A stretch of DNA of 64,000 bases from Sphingobacterium deserti (GCF_000757725.1 NZ_JJMU01000029.1:87604-151603), one strand, 5' to 3'. Counted from the stretch's first letter, positions 27,265 through 37,101 are shown. A program made the numbers and translations. Notes: generated by a model from the sequence alone, not told the origin.

Positions 27265-27894
27265 CAGGCGTTAGATTACCAATACAAAAAGGCTGATCTT
27301 TTGATCAAAGGTGCATTATACTATAAAAATGAAACTGGAGATCGTCAACAGGATCAATCGTTCGAGTTATTATCGAATAGAGTCCAGACATTTGGTGCAG
27401 AGTTCTATTTTGAAAAGGTCTTTTACAATTACATCAAATACTCTTTCTCCAACTCATTTATCGATCAAAAAGCCTTTATAGGGGATGGTCAATATAATGG
27501 TACTAGTCATTTAAAGTATTTCGTCAAGACATTCGTACAATATAACAATCCCTCCCTGTTTTCCCTTTCGCTCGTGTATTTCGCTCGGCCTGGAACCTTC
27601 ATTAATACGGTGGATAGGGCAGAGTATAATAGCGATTTAGATCTTTATTACCCAATTTTTAGTTCTGATTATTTTAATCAACAGTTGCCTGCTTATAACA
27701 GGTTTGATGTATCTTTCTCGAAATTCTTTCGTGGGAAAAAGCTTTCGGTTGCAACATTCGTTTCGTTGAATAACGTATTCAATACGAGTAATGCAAGAAG
27801 GCCTATTTATAGTCGTGACTACAGCGCGGTCAGCTACGATTCCTATCAGTTTAGGACTTTATATTTCGGCTGCGTATGGTATTTAAAGAACTGA
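27265..27894 (+). pseudogene. C-terminal fragment of a TonB-dependent outer-membrane receptor
   Basis: The open frame begins after an in-frame TAG at 27262 and reads LDYQYKKADLLIKGALYYKN, then a succession of amphipathic beta strands and the closing FRTLYFGCVWYLKN, typical of the last third of a TonB-dependent barrel. About 200 residues remain where 700-1000 are expected. There is no plug domain and no plausible start (first in-frame codon usable is TTG 27301). Its position right after a RiPP precursor is notable, because TonB receptors occur in some such clusters. Confidence 0.75.
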
Positions 27895-27918
27895 GCCGGC
27901 TGATGACGTTTTAAAAGG

Positions 27919-27959
27919 CAAACCCCACAAGATGGCTTGTTGCCGACTTGTGGGGTTTG
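27919..27959. terminator. Hairpin terminator between receptor fragment and EEP gene
   Basis: A perfect 13-bp stem CAAACCCCACAAG (27919-27931) pairs with 27947-27959 across a 15-nt loop. It lies between convergent genes, 17 bp beyond the 27977 stop. Confidence 0.8.
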
Positions 27960-27976
27960 ATAATGCTCATCGGAAC

Positions 27977-28816
27977 TTATTTCAGTTCCAGAACCGTCAA
28001 GATCGGAAAGTGATCCGATGGAAACTTACCAAAATAGGTGTCGGTCAGTATGCCCCACTTGATCGCGTCGAAATGCTTGCTCATAAATACGTGGTCGATG
28101 ACCCTATTGTTTTTAGGCTTGCGGAAAGCATTTGCCGAAGAATTATTTTGATAAGGATGGCTTACCTTGGCGTGCACATCAACTATGCTGCCTGAGTCTG
28201 CAATCCTTTTGTACCAAGACGATTCGCGGTCGCCATTGAAATCACCGGTGAGTAATACCGGTGCGTCTCCTGCGATCTTTTTGATCTGTGCAAGTATCAG
28301 TTTGGCACTTTCTTCCCGGGCAACAACGCCTTGATGATCAAAATGTACATTAAACACATACAAAGATTTACCGTTGCGCACATCGTTAAGCTGTACCCAA
28401 GAGCAGATACGGTTGCAGCAGGTTGCATCCCAGCCCAAGCCCGGCTTTGATGGGTTTTCAGCCAACCAAAAGTCACCGCTCTTCAGCAAGGTAAACCGAT
28501 CTTTTTTATAAAATATCGCGGAATGTTCACCGGCTTCCTTACCGTCATCGCGGCCCTTGCCATAGCGGCTGTATTCGGGCAGTTTGCGAGCAATATCATC
28601 CAGTTGATTTTTAAAACCTTCTTGTGTCCCGAGGATATCGAAGTCGTGAAACCGAATCAGGTTGGCGACTACAGGTGCACGATCAACCCACAAGTTTCCG
28701 GTATCGGCGGGATTATCGTACCGAATATTGTAACTTCCTAATGTGATCTGCTGCGCTTGAAGTCCAAAGCTGATGATGAATAGTAGGGCTACGGCGCCTA
28801 GTTTTTTCAAGTTCAT
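27977..28816 (-). CDS. Exported endonuclease/exonuclease/phosphatase-family hydrolase
   Basis: The 279-residue protein has a signal peptide and the EEP fold signatures: GSYNIRYDNP at the N-terminus, LGTQEG, VFNVHFDHQG, LLTGDFNGD, and the terminal SDHFPIL. Metal-binding Asn, Glu, Asp and His are all present, so it should be active. The family includes DNases, sphingomyelinases and inositol-phosphate phosphatases. Being the last gene of a SusC-SusD operon, it probably processes an imported phosphorylated or phosphodiester substrate outside the cytoplasm. Confidence 0.9.
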   Translation of the reverse strand: MNLKKLGAVALLFIISFGLQAQQITLGSYNIRYDNPADTGNLWVDRAPVVANLIRFHDFDILGTQEGFKNQLDDIARKLPEYSRYGKGRDDGKEAGEHSAIFYKKDRFTLLKSGDFWLAENPSKPGLGWDATCCNRICSWVQLNDVRNGKSLYVFNVHFDHQGVVAREESAKLILAQIKKIAGDAPVLLTGDFNGDRESSWYKRIADSGSIVDVHAKVSHPYQNNSSANAFRKPKNNRVIDHVFMSKHFDAIKWGILTDTYFGKFPSDHFPILTVLELK

Positions 28817-28848
28817 TTCTATTCTATGTTTTTAGACAATAGTGACAT

Positions 28849-30630
28849 TTATTCCCAGCCGGGATTTTGACCTAGATTCGGATTCCGTTGCAAATCATTG
28901 AGCGGAATAGGGTAGTAGTACATATGTTCTTTCCAGTCTCTCGGAATCTCGTTCATCCAGATCAGTTCACCGCTGCTACCGTTTTTTAGTTGCTGCGAAT
29001 TGATGGCATTACCAATTGTCGCGGAGACATTCACATACGTCACGCCGGGGACGGGATTCGGACGCGTACCTTGGTAAAAGGCGACATCGAGTATACCATC
29101 CTCATTGAGATCCAACGGCGTGTTTAATGCCGGTACGTAGAATCCATTCCATTGTTGTTCCATCAGTTCGCCACGTTTCCAACGTAAGATGTCTGCGAAG
29201 CGCAAGCCTTCCAGGCTGAGCTCAATGCCGCGCTCTCGTCGGATTTCAAGAAGTGTAGGATCACTGATCTCCGGGAAATAATTGGCTATCAAATATGGAT
29301 CTGCCTTGGTAGGCTTGCTTGATAAACCGCCGGTAATACCTGCTCTTGCACGCAGAACACCAACTGTGTTTGCCCAATCAGCATCGCTCAATGTACCAAG
29401 CTCTGCTTTGGCCTCTGCGTAATTAAGAAGTACCTCAGCATAGCGGAATAAAGGAATAGCGTTATTGTTTAGCGCGCCTGCATCATAGTACATATCATCC
29501 AACGTCCATTTGATAGGTTGATAGCCGGTGAAGGTGTAAGAAAATACTGGTGGAGCAGGCACTTGCTGCCCGTTGTTAATGCGCTTGTAATCGCCGGAGC
29601 GGATAGTTTGTTTCAAGCGTAAATCACGATCTTTTACTTCATCCTTAAATAGCATCGTCTGGTAGTTTTGTTGGTCTGTAAACGGTGTGCCATCAAGTTT
29701 CAAGTATGTATGTATAAACGTACGGGTAAAGCTGGCCTTAGCGCCATATGTCCCACTCGTCCACCACCAGTTTGCTTCGTTTAAGATACCTAGATTTACA
29801 TCGGCCACTGCTGCTTGCAACACTTCTGTCGCAACAGGAGCAGTGCTGGTGAACACTTGGCGGTAAGCTAAATTAGAACCACCGGCTGTATTGATCGTAT
29901 AGCCACCATTCGCCATAACTGCAGCAGCGGCGCTTTCCGCTTCGCTCAGCCAACTGTTTGCAGAAGCCGTTAAGCCTAATGAGCTATGATATTTCCTGAA
30001 AGTGCCCTCAAAAAGGCAAACCCGCGCTTTGTAAGCGTGCGCAACCCACTTCGTAACTGTGGTTCTGCTCGCATCGTTTGTTGCTATGATGTGCTCGCAT
30101 GCGAAATTCAGATCGGCAAGCACAGAATCCATCACCAATGTTCTGGGGTCTCTAGCGCCTTCAAGCCGCGGATCATCCAAATCAAGTGGCTCGCCGATCC
30201 AAGGTACATTCCCGAAGCGTTTTACTTTCTCCATATAGAAGTAAGCGCGGTAATAACGGGCGATGCCTAAGTAATTGTTGCGCACCTGCTCGGGCACAGC
30301 CGGATCATTGCAGTTTGCAATAAAATAGTTGATGTTTCGCAGATCTGTCCAGGTCCATCCGGAACTGTTATTTGCAGCAAAAGCGCCGGGGCGAAGAAAG
30401 TTTTGCACTTCCCTAACCGCCAGGTAATCAGACATGGCATCACGGCTAGTGGAGTTCCGCGGAAGGAAATCCATATTGTAAAAGCCGTTTGTATATAGTT
30501 TCAGGCCGTTCTCCGTGCCGAAAACGGCGGATTTTGTGGCTGTTGACTGCGGTTCCTGATCCAGCTGTTTACAGGCCGAAGCACTTAAACAGGCTAGCAA
30601 AATCCATATATAGTTTTTCATTGTTTTCAT
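28849..30630 (-). CDS. SusD/RagB-family nutrient-binding lipoprotein
   Basis: The 593-residue protein begins with a lipoprotein signal (LACLSASACKQLD) and shows the SusD pattern: N-terminal helical TPR-like half (ARYYRAYFYMEKVKRFGNVP), PLFRYAEVLLNYAEAKAELG, and the C-terminal RRERGIELSLEGLRFADILRW block. SusD caps the SusC barrel and captures oligosaccharide or another large substrate at the cell surface. It follows susC by 25 nt. The substrate is unknown. Confidence 0.95.
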   Translation of the reverse strand: MKTMKNYIWILLACLSASACKQLDQEPQSTATKSAVFGTENGLKLYTNGFYNMDFLPRNSTSRDAMSDYLAVREVQNFLRPGAFAANNSSGWTWTDLRNINYFIANCNDPAVPEQVRNNYLGIARYYRAYFYMEKVKRFGNVPWIGEPLDLDDPRLEGARDPRTLVMDSVLADLNFACEHIIATNDASRTTVTKWVAHAYKARVCLFEGTFRKYHSSLGLTASANSWLSEAESAAAAVMANGGYTINTAGGSNLAYRQVFTSTAPVATEVLQAAVADVNLGILNEANWWWTSGTYGAKASFTRTFIHTYLKLDGTPFTDQQNYQTMLFKDEVKDRDLRLKQTIRSGDYKRINNGQQVPAPPVFSYTFTGYQPIKWTLDDMYYDAGALNNNAIPLFRYAEVLLNYAEAKAELGTLSDADWANTVGVLRARAGITGGLSSKPTKADPYLIANYFPEISDPTLLEIRRERGIELSLEGLRFADILRWKRGELMEQQWNGFYVPALNTPLDLNEDGILDVAFYQGTRPNPVPGVTYVNVSATIGNAINSQQLKNGSSGELIWMNEIPRDWKEHMYYYPIPLNDLQRNPNLGQNPGWE

Positions 30631-30655
30631 GTGTATAATATTTGACTTTAATCCA

Positions 30656-33600
30656 TTAAAATCCGAAGTTCAACCCAAATGCGTAGCTCTTCATCAATGG
30701 ATAGTTGTATCCATCGCCATTGGTGCTGTTCGGATTTAAATCCTGATCAGAAGCTACAGCATTCTCCACGTCGATAGTCTTTACGATTTTATACATCGGG
30801 GAATAGGTGAATAGGTTTTCGCCAGAGAAAAATACCTTCAAACTGCGTGCACCAACTTTTCTACTCACACTAGTCGGTAGGGTGTAGCCAATTTGGATAT
30901 TTTTCAAACGCAGGTAGGCGACATTTTGCAGATAGCGTGTTTGCGCCACGCCCAGTGTCCTATTCGTGTTGTTAGACGCGGCTCTAGACATGGTGCGTGG
31001 AAAGTACGCATCGGTATTTTCTGGCGTCCACATATTTCCGAGGTGGAAAGTCGGGATGTTGTTATAAGGCCTGTTATATTGTCCCCAAAACATTTCCGTC
31101 TCTGTCGATGGATACCATTGCTGCTTGCCCACGCCTTGGAAGAATGCTGCAAAGGAGAAGTTGTGGTATTCAGCACCGAGATTTAATCCATACATATACC
31201 GTGGCGCGGAGTTTCCAATAATGTGTCTATCGCCTGAATTGCCTACACGGTTTTCGCCTACGTTGATAAATCCATCACCGTTAAGATCACGCAATTTAAT
31301 ATCACCCGGTGCCCAGATATTTGTCGGCGAGGCGCGCATTTGTGGACTTTGTTTGGCATGTGCATCGATATCGGCCTGGTCGATAAAAAATCCTTCCGTT
31401 TCATATCCCCAGATCTCACCCAACACTTGTCCTTCATAGTAATCCGACAAAAGTTTGTTGGGATTGTTGTAGCGGTCGATCGTCGACTTGTTGTCAGACA
31501 TGGTTACGCGTACATTGTACCGGAATGGTTTGTTGGCGTCGCCAAGCTGGTCATTCCAAGACAAACTAGCTTCCCAGCCACGTGTTGTTAGATCAGCATA
31601 GTTTCCTTTCGGCACGGCCGTACCAAATAGGGCTGGTGGCGTTAGTGCATTGGTAAACATATCCGTTGTCTTGCGTACGTATGCATCGGCGGTAAAGCTC
31701 AATCTGTTAGAGAGCATCGTGAGGTCAAGACCTATATTGGTCGTTGTAGACGTTTCCCAGGTCAATCCGGCCGGCAGTACTGCAGGCATTCCCGTAGTTT
31801 GCGGGCGTACGCCATTTAAGATAACATTAGACTGCGCAATATTAAAGATCTCTTGGAATGCGTAGGATGCAATATTACCATTCCCTAGTGAACCATACGA
31901 GGCACGCACCTTGAAATCGGAAACTAGATTTTCGGAAACGTTCCAAAAGTCTTCTTTATTGATTCTCCAACCCCCAGAAACCGATGGGAAGAAACCGTAA
32001 CGCTGATCGCTCGGGAACTTTGAAGAGCCATCAACCCGCGCATTGACTTCAAGCAAATAGCGATCTTTGAAGGAATAATTTAAACGGGAAAATCCGCCTA
32101 ATATGGCCCATTTCTCATAGCCGCCGCCCGTGCCAATTGATTGACCAAGCGCAAGGTTTAAGTCCGTGGCATCCTCGAAAATAATGCCGTTTCGCTGAAC
32201 AAAGTTTCGGTTATAGGTGGATTGCTCATAGTTGTAGCCTACCATAGCTTTCAAGTAATGGTCTTCAGCAAAACGGTCTTCAAACTCTGCGTATATATTC
32301 GTCGCTAGGTATTGCGTTTCGCGAAGATCAACCATCAAATCATTGGTTGTTGTACCGATATAGGACGTAACGCCAGCGGAATTGCTGTAGGGCACCTGCA
32401 CGCGTTTTTGGTGGATATCGTTATTTGTATTTCTAAAAGAGAAGTCGGCATTTACTCGTAATTTGTTGTCGAAGAAATTACTCCGAAGGCCGGTGATATT
32501 ACGGAATACCTGCCTGCGCGTGTCTCTCCCATTCTTTCCATAAATAAAATCGCCCACGGTATAGGCCGCTGAAAAGGTAAGGCTGCCATCCGGGTTAAAC
32601 ATAGGCATGGTCGGGTGGCCTTCATCAGCAATGTTACGCCAGATTCCACCGCCTTCACCCACGTTGATGGGGTTATGGTAATTCATCACCGAGTAATCGG
32701 AATTGTTCTCGATCTTCAGCCATGGAAATACTTGTATCGATCCACGTGCCCGGATATTTTTCATATCGTAGTCGTCGCTATTATGACGAAACAGACCATC
32801 TTGCTTCAATAACCGGCCAGACACTAGGTAAGAAACCTTATCGTTGCCACCGGTAATGGACAAGTTGTTTTCCATAGCGGGTGTGTGGGGCTTATAGAGT
32901 TCTTTGTAATAGTCTACACTTCCGTAATACGTGTATTCGCCCGTTACTGGGTCGATCTCTACTTCATTATAAGGTTGCCCGGATTCCACACGACGTTTAA
33001 ATTCATCGAGGTAGGCTTGTGAAAATTTCTGCGTTTTATTGGCATTTTGTGGGAAAGATCCATCACCATTTATAAAAGCCTCTGCGAACATTTTTGACCA
33101 GGTATACCCATCTGTTACAAAATCAGGAACCTGTAAAGGACTTTTTAGCGCATAGTTGCCTGCATAATTCAATTGCACCTGTCCTTTTTTAGCTTGCTTG
33201 GTGGTGATTAGCACCACGCCAAAAACACCGCGCGCACCATAGATAGCGGCAGATGCGGCATCTTTCAAGATGGAGACGCTTTCGACATCATTCGGGTTGA
33301 GCAAACTAGGGTCGCCCTCGAAGCCATCAATCAAAACAAGCGCGCTTCCGCCTTGCCCGATGGACGTGGTTCCCCTGATATTATAAGCCGGTGATTGGGT
33401 AGGCTTGCCATCGGCCATCCGCAGGTTTAAGTTGGGGAGCAAGCCTTGTAAGCCCTGTGTCAGGTTTGTGATTGGCCGGTTTTCCAATACTTTGGATGTA
33501 ATTTGATCTACGGCGCCTGTGGCATTTTCCCTTTTTTGTGTTCCGTATCCTACTACAATAACTTCGTTCAGCGTTCCTGATTCTCCGGTAAGCTGAACGT

Positions 33601-33955
33601 TGAGCGTGTTTTCGCCACTTTTGACGACCGTCTTATCATACGTGGCCGTGGTGTAGGATACAAAACTGACGACGATGCTATAGGTTCCTTCGCTTAGGTT
33701 GATGCGGAAAGATCCGTCGGCATCACTCTGCGTCGTGAGATTAAGTTCTTTGACGAGGACAGTCGCGCCAGCCAATGGCATGCCGTTTTGATCGACCACT
33801 TTGCCGCGTAGCGATGCGTTTTGCCGGATAGGGGAGCTGTGTTCAACGATACGCCTGTCTGCTGCTCTACTGGGCGTAATCATGCCTTGATCTGTAAGGT
33901 TTGCAGCTAAGGCAATGAGCGCAACCTTCAGAAAAAAGTTTTCTGATTGTTTCAT
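30656..33955 (-). CDS. SusC/RagA-family TonB-linked outer-membrane protein
   Basis: The 1099-residue product comprises a signal peptide, a carboxypeptidase-regulatory-like domain (residues 45-125, LRGKVVDQNGMPLAGATV), the SusC box EVIVVGYGTQKRENATGAV, a plug domain, and a 22-strand barrel ending in Phe (GLNFGF). It imports substrate delivered by SusD using TonB energy. First gene of the susC-susD-EEP unit. No hybrid two-component system, ECF sigma or glycoside hydrolase is adjacent, unlike classical polysaccharide loci. Confidence 0.96.
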   Translation of the reverse strand: MKQSENFFLKVALIALAANLTDQGMITPSRAADRRIVEHSSPIRQNASLRGKVVDQNGMPLAGATVLVKELNLTTQSDADGSFRINLSEGTYSIVVSFVSYTTATYDKTVVKSGENTLNVQLTGESGTLNEVIVVGYGTQKRENATGAVDQITSKVLENRPITNLTQGLQGLLPNLNLRMADGKPTQSPAYNIRGTTSIGQGGSALVLIDGFEGDPSLLNPNDVESVSILKDAASAAIYGARGVFGVVLITTKQAKKGQVQLNYAGNYALKSPLQVPDFVTDGYTWSKMFAEAFINGDGSFPQNANKTQKFSQAYLDEFKRRVESGQPYNEVEIDPVTGEYTYYGSVDYYKELYKPHTPAMENNLSITGGNDKVSYLVSGRLLKQDGLFRHNSDDYDMKNIRARGSIQVFPWLKIENNSDYSVMNYHNPINVGEGGGIWRNIADEGHPTMPMFNPDGSLTFSAAYTVGDFIYGKNGRDTRRQVFRNITGLRSNFFDNKLRVNADFSFRNTNNDIHQKRVQVPYSNSAGVTSYIGTTTNDLMVDLRETQYLATNIYAEFEDRFAEDHYLKAMVGYNYEQSTYNRNFVQRNGIIFEDATDLNLALGQSIGTGGGYEKWAILGGFSRLNYSFKDRYLLEVNARVDGSSKFPSDQRYGFFPSVSGGWRINKEDFWNVSENLVSDFKVRASYGSLGNGNIASYAFQEIFNIAQSNVILNGVRPQTTGMPAVLPAGLTWETSTTTNIGLDLTMLSNRLSFTADAYVRKTTDMFTNALTPPALFGTAVPKGNYADLTTRGWEASLSWNDQLGDANKPFRYNVRVTMSDNKSTIDRYNNPNKLLSDYYEGQVLGEIWGYETEGFFIDQADIDAHAKQSPQMRASPTNIWAPGDIKLRDLNGDGFINVGENRVGNSGDRHIIGNSAPRYMYGLNLGAEYHNFSFAAFFQGVGKQQWYPSTETEMFWGQYNRPYNNIPTFHLGNMWTPENTDAYFPRTMSRAASNNTNRTLGVAQTRYLQNVAYLRLKNIQIGYTLPTSVSRKVGARSLKVFFSGENLFTYSPMYKIVKTIDVENAVASDQDLNPNSTNGDGYNYPLMKSYAFGLNFGF

Positions 33956-34000
33956 TAGAAATTGGGGTTTAGAGTATTATCGATACGGTTATCGAATGGC

Positions 34001-34008
34001 CAAAACTA
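34001..34008 (-). promoter_or_regulatory. -7 promoter element of the susC operon
   Basis: Minus-strand TAGTTTTG matches TAnnTTTG and lies 45 bp before the susC ATG, a normal leader length. No -33 TTG at 19-21 bp was found. Confidence 0.45.
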
Positions 34009-34221
34009 CATCCGGAAAATGAATAGAATATTAAGGATGTATTACTAATTGGTGAGCTTATTCTTTTGAATTATCCTGTGATATTAAGTTATTGTGAAGG
34101 TTGATTAGAAACGATTGGTATTATTATTTACAATCCAAGTAAGTCCAAGCTCGATAGACATTCAATACGAAGCTTTATAATTCTATGCTCTGCTATAGCG
34201 AAATGTTTATATATTGACTAA

Positions 34222-35307
34222 ATGAAAAAAATAGAGAATTGGGCGGCAAAAGTGATTGATACAATAACGCCCCATGCAGAAAAGCTCAATAGGGATTTTT
34301 ACCCACTACAGTCTCCTATTAAAAAATATGTTGATGTATTATTCATAGGGCTTAATCCAGGGGGCGGATACACCTATGCATCGCAAAAGACCAATCTTTC
34401 ATGGGAATTCCGTAACGGCCGTATGACAGTCGAAAGACTATTAAAAGGTAATCCTGATTTTTCTAGTGCGTTAGAAAGCTGGTCTCTATTCAGAGGCTTG
34501 AAGCAAATCCCCTATATACATAAGGTCTTGCAAAAGGATAATTATGCCTATACAAATTACTATTATATCAGTACGCAATCCTTCGACGAAGCTTTAACCG
34601 ATCCCGATCAAACCCAAGCGATAAAGCAATGCAAAGAATTAACGCTGGAACTGATCCGCCTTATACAACCCAAAACAATACTTGTGTTAGGAACGTCTAA
34701 TGGTATTGACAAACTCCCATTTAGCAATAAAAAAACAATACTAGAAGGCATCAAAAAGCGATTATTAGTGTCCGCTGAATTTGAGGGGATAAACGTTTAC
34801 GCCATTCCCCACCCGTCTACCTTGGCTATTTCAAAAGAGGAGATCAAAGCGTTGAACACAAACCTAATCGAATTGATAGAAAGCAGAACTTTAACGTCTT
34901 TTGCTTTCGATCGAAAGTTTGCGGAACAGTTTTCAGTAGCAGCCTTCCTGCAGTTAGCTTCCTCGCAAAATATATCTTTTGAACAATTCATTACGAATGA
35001 TCGAAAAGCTGAATTCCGCAAAACGGTTAAAATAAATGGAGATAATCTATTGATCAAAATTGTTGTCAAAACAAACGAAAAATATTTAGGCATTCGGGAT
35101 GCAAATGCCGGCAATAAAGGGAATGCTGACCGGTTTTATAAAGATATTCTTAATACGGAATATCACTGTACGAAAGTAGCAGACCCGAAGATTATCAAGG
35201 AAGGAGCTTGGTTAATAAAGAAGAATTTCAATGCTTATGAAGCCCTATCGTTAGCAGATTTATATAATGCGGTGTTGGTTGATATTCAAAATCTGACCCG
35301 TGTTTAA
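34222..35307 (+). CDS. Uracil-DNA-glycosylase-fold protein with extra C-terminal domain
   Basis: The protein has 361 residues. The N-terminal 215 residues show the UDG superfamily layout: motif I VLFIGLNPGGGYT, central LVLGTSNG, and VYAIPHPSTLAIS with the HPS of motif II. Classical catalytic Asp or Asn choices of motif I are not obvious, so activity on uracil is unproven. Residues about 220-361 form a second domain of unknown family (KTVKINGDNLLIKIVVK, FYKDILNTEYHCTKV). It could be a repair enzyme or part of an accessory defence function; the neighbourhood supports the latter weakly. Confidence 0.6.
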   Translation: MKKIENWAAKVIDTITPHAEKLNRDFYPLQSPIKKYVDVLFIGLNPGGGYTYASQKTNLSWEFRNGRMTVERLLKGNPDFSSALESWSLFRGLKQIPYIHKVLQKDNYAYTNYYYISTQSFDEALTDPDQTQAIKQCKELTLELIRLIQPKTILVLGTSNGIDKLPFSNKKTILEGIKKRLLVSAEFEGINVYAIPHPSTLAISKEEIKALNTNLIELIESRTLTSFAFDRKFAEQFSVAAFLQLASSQNISFEQFITNDRKAEFRKTVKINGDNLLIKIVVKTNEKYLGIRDANAGNKGNADRFYKDILNTEYHCTKVADPKIIKEGAWLIKKNFNAYEALSLADLYNAVLVDIQNLTRV

Positions 35308-35524
35308 AAAATCAAGGGCACAAGGAGCAGATTACCGCTTGATAATTCCCGTTTTAGAACATTATAATTTGAATTGCCAAGGTCTGTTGCGACTTGATAT
35401 ACTTTCTGCCTACGTACTTGTATTGAATACTCCTCTGTATCTATGTTTTTGAAATAAAATCAAACAAAATTTCACATTTGTTTTTGTAGAAATGTGTAAT
35501 ATTAAATAAATAGAAATTATTATA

Positions 35525-35532
35525 TATTTTTG
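35525..35532 (+). promoter_or_regulatory. -7 promoter element of the 35557 gene
   Basis: TATTTTTG matches TAnnTTTG, 24 nt before the ATG at 35557. It supports that start over an in-frame TTG at 35530. No clear -33 element is seen. Confidence 0.4.
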
Positions 35533-35556
35533 TCGCCTAAATTGCATTTAAACGTT

Positions 35557-36213
35557 ATGATCAAAACATTAATTATCGGCATTCTGTTGTGTATAGGCTT
35601 GTGCAGTGTCGGGCAGGTTGCTATGCGTCCTGAAATCAATTATCCAGAAGGAATCTATTTGACGAAAGAGGACTTTATAAAAAAGACACCAAGCGATAAT
35701 AAAGAGGTAGTCGTGAAGAGCATAGCGTTGAAGCCGAAGACTATTCATGATTCCATTCCAGACCATTGCATGTTTTATTACAAAGAGAGTGATAAGAAAG
35801 TGAAAAATGTATTTGCTATCTCGCACCAAGGTAATCTTTATTTTCAGGCGCTCTCCATTTTGAAGAACTGCACTAAAAAAGACAAAACAGAAACGACCCA
35901 TGCCTTAAATTCCTTTTGCAGGGTGCTTATTGGCGGCTCAAATTACCTCTATACAGAACTGGATCTAGCAAATTCATGGAAGCAAGGGTTAGGATACGGT
36001 TTAGGTGGAGCGGCCGGAGGTGCTATAGCTGCAAGTGCCATTAAGGGTAAGGGCCTAGTGTGGGATTTCAAGAACGAGGAATTCAACATCTTTCGGCATT
36101 GCAAGGATTATAACGAGTTTATGACGGATGTATATCCAGATGGCGTGCAAAAGTGCGAAGGTAAGCAGCCAGATATGGTGCAGGTAAGAGCTACTATGGA
36201 ACTGATTAAATGA
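35557..36213 (+). CDS. Exported hypothetical protein, 218 aa
   Basis: The start is ATG 35557 (MIKTLIIG). A signal peptide ends near SVGQ. The mature part contains GIYLTKEDFIKKTP, a beta-rich central region, and a glycine-rich membrane-like patch (GYGLGGAAGGAIAASAIKG) near residue 155. The opening YPEGIYLTKEDFI is a motif I have seen in Bacteroidota secreted proteins of unknown role. Four Cys in the mature part may form disulfides. No function is assigned. Confidence 0.65.
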   Translation: MIKTLIIGILLCIGLCSVGQVAMRPEINYPEGIYLTKEDFIKKTPSDNKEVVVKSIALKPKTIHDSIPDHCMFYYKESDKKVKNVFAISHQGNLYFQALSILKNCTKKDKTETTHALNSFCRVLIGGSNYLYTELDLANSWKQGLGYGLGGAAGGAIAASAIKGKGLVWDFKNEEFNIFRHCKDYNEFMTDVYPDGVQKCEGKQPDMVQVRATMELIK

Positions 36214-36400
36214 TTTCGCTGGGTGGCCTGTAAGGGAATTTTCTGTTGCTCGTATAGTCGATCTAGTTAAACTGTACCAATGGCTTGTTTTAAGTAGAGA
36301 TCAACCGGCAAGCACCGGGTTTCCCTCCCCGTCGCCAAAACCGATGGGGCGAGCAGTTTAGCAATAACCTGCTTGCGCTCTTCTTTTCTATCGGCCAGCA

Positions 36401-36943
36401 TTAACAAAATGTAGGAATCTTTATTTTCTTTCCTAATTCCTCTTTCCATTCACTTTCCTGCGCCATTGTTTCGTTAATCTTGTCACGATAATATAACTGA
36501 TACCAGCCTAATTGCTTGTGTTCTTCCTCCTTCAGCCGTTGAAATTCAGTTATCAAGTACAATTTAAATGGTACGCCAATGGCAGAGCCGAATTTGAAGG
36601 CAATATCTTTATGGGCTTAGGTTCCGCCGTATTTCCTTTTTTTACGATAATACCAATTGCATCGGTTTTTTCGATCCATTCTGAAACACTCAACACGAAA
36701 TTTGGTAAACCAGACTGCATTTTAAAGTGGTCGGATTCGACCACTTTAAAAATGGACATTATTAATTTGTTCCCAAATACTCAAAAATTCAAGAGCATAA
36801 CTTGTCCTGAGCAGGTTTTTGATAACGTCGGCGGCACGACTATCGCCTTCTTTTGCATTTGCCATATCGGTGAGGGAGATATAATCGCTATCTGCTATCG
36901 ATATAACCGTGATTTCGGTATGATGTACATTGATTTTTGCCAT
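36401..36943 (-). pseudogene. Frameshifted KilA-N domain gene
   Basis: Three minus-strand frames read consecutively as one KilA-N protein. Frame 1 (36746-36943) gives DSDYISLTDMANAKEGDSRA; frame 2 (36553-36759) gives KMQSGLPNFVLSVSEWIEKT and IGIIVKKG; frame 3 (about 36565 down to the TAA at 36401) gives FKLYLITEFQRLKEEE and LYYRDKINETMAQES. KilA-N proteins are phage or mobile-element DNA-binding proteins. At least two frameshifts inactivate this one. The segment down to 36267 may contain further relic sequence (EERKQVIAKLLAPSVLATG). Confidence 0.8.
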
Positions 36944-37020
36944 TTCAATTAGGTCGTTTGATTTCCGTTGTACATATAGCTATTTCTGAAAGGCCAAGAA
37001 GCTTGTGTCTTCAGAAATAG

Positions 37021-37046
37021 AAAGCCCGATGGTCACATCAGGCTTT
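37021..37046 (-). terminator. Probable terminator of the XRE regulator gene
   Basis: An imperfect stem AAAGCCCGAT / ATCAGGCTTT with a 6-nt loop lies 56 bp past the XRE stop. A second inverted repeat, CTATTTCTGA (36980-36989) with TCAGAAATAG (37011-37020), lies beside it. Confidence 0.5.
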
Positions 37047-37101
37047 TAATTTGCTCGTGGGAGCAGGATAGTATTGACTCGAACAAAGGCTACATTACAG
37101 C

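Noticed and set aside
36512..36952. 146-codon plus-strand ORF
   Set aside because: It is antisense to the frameshifted KilA-N gene, whose domain sequence is clearly on the minus strand.
37050..37100. Minus-strand GTTCGAGTC followed by a short stem, resembling a tRNA 3' end and possible att site
   Set aside because: Only a T-loop-like string is present; the remaining tRNA and any direct repeat are missing.
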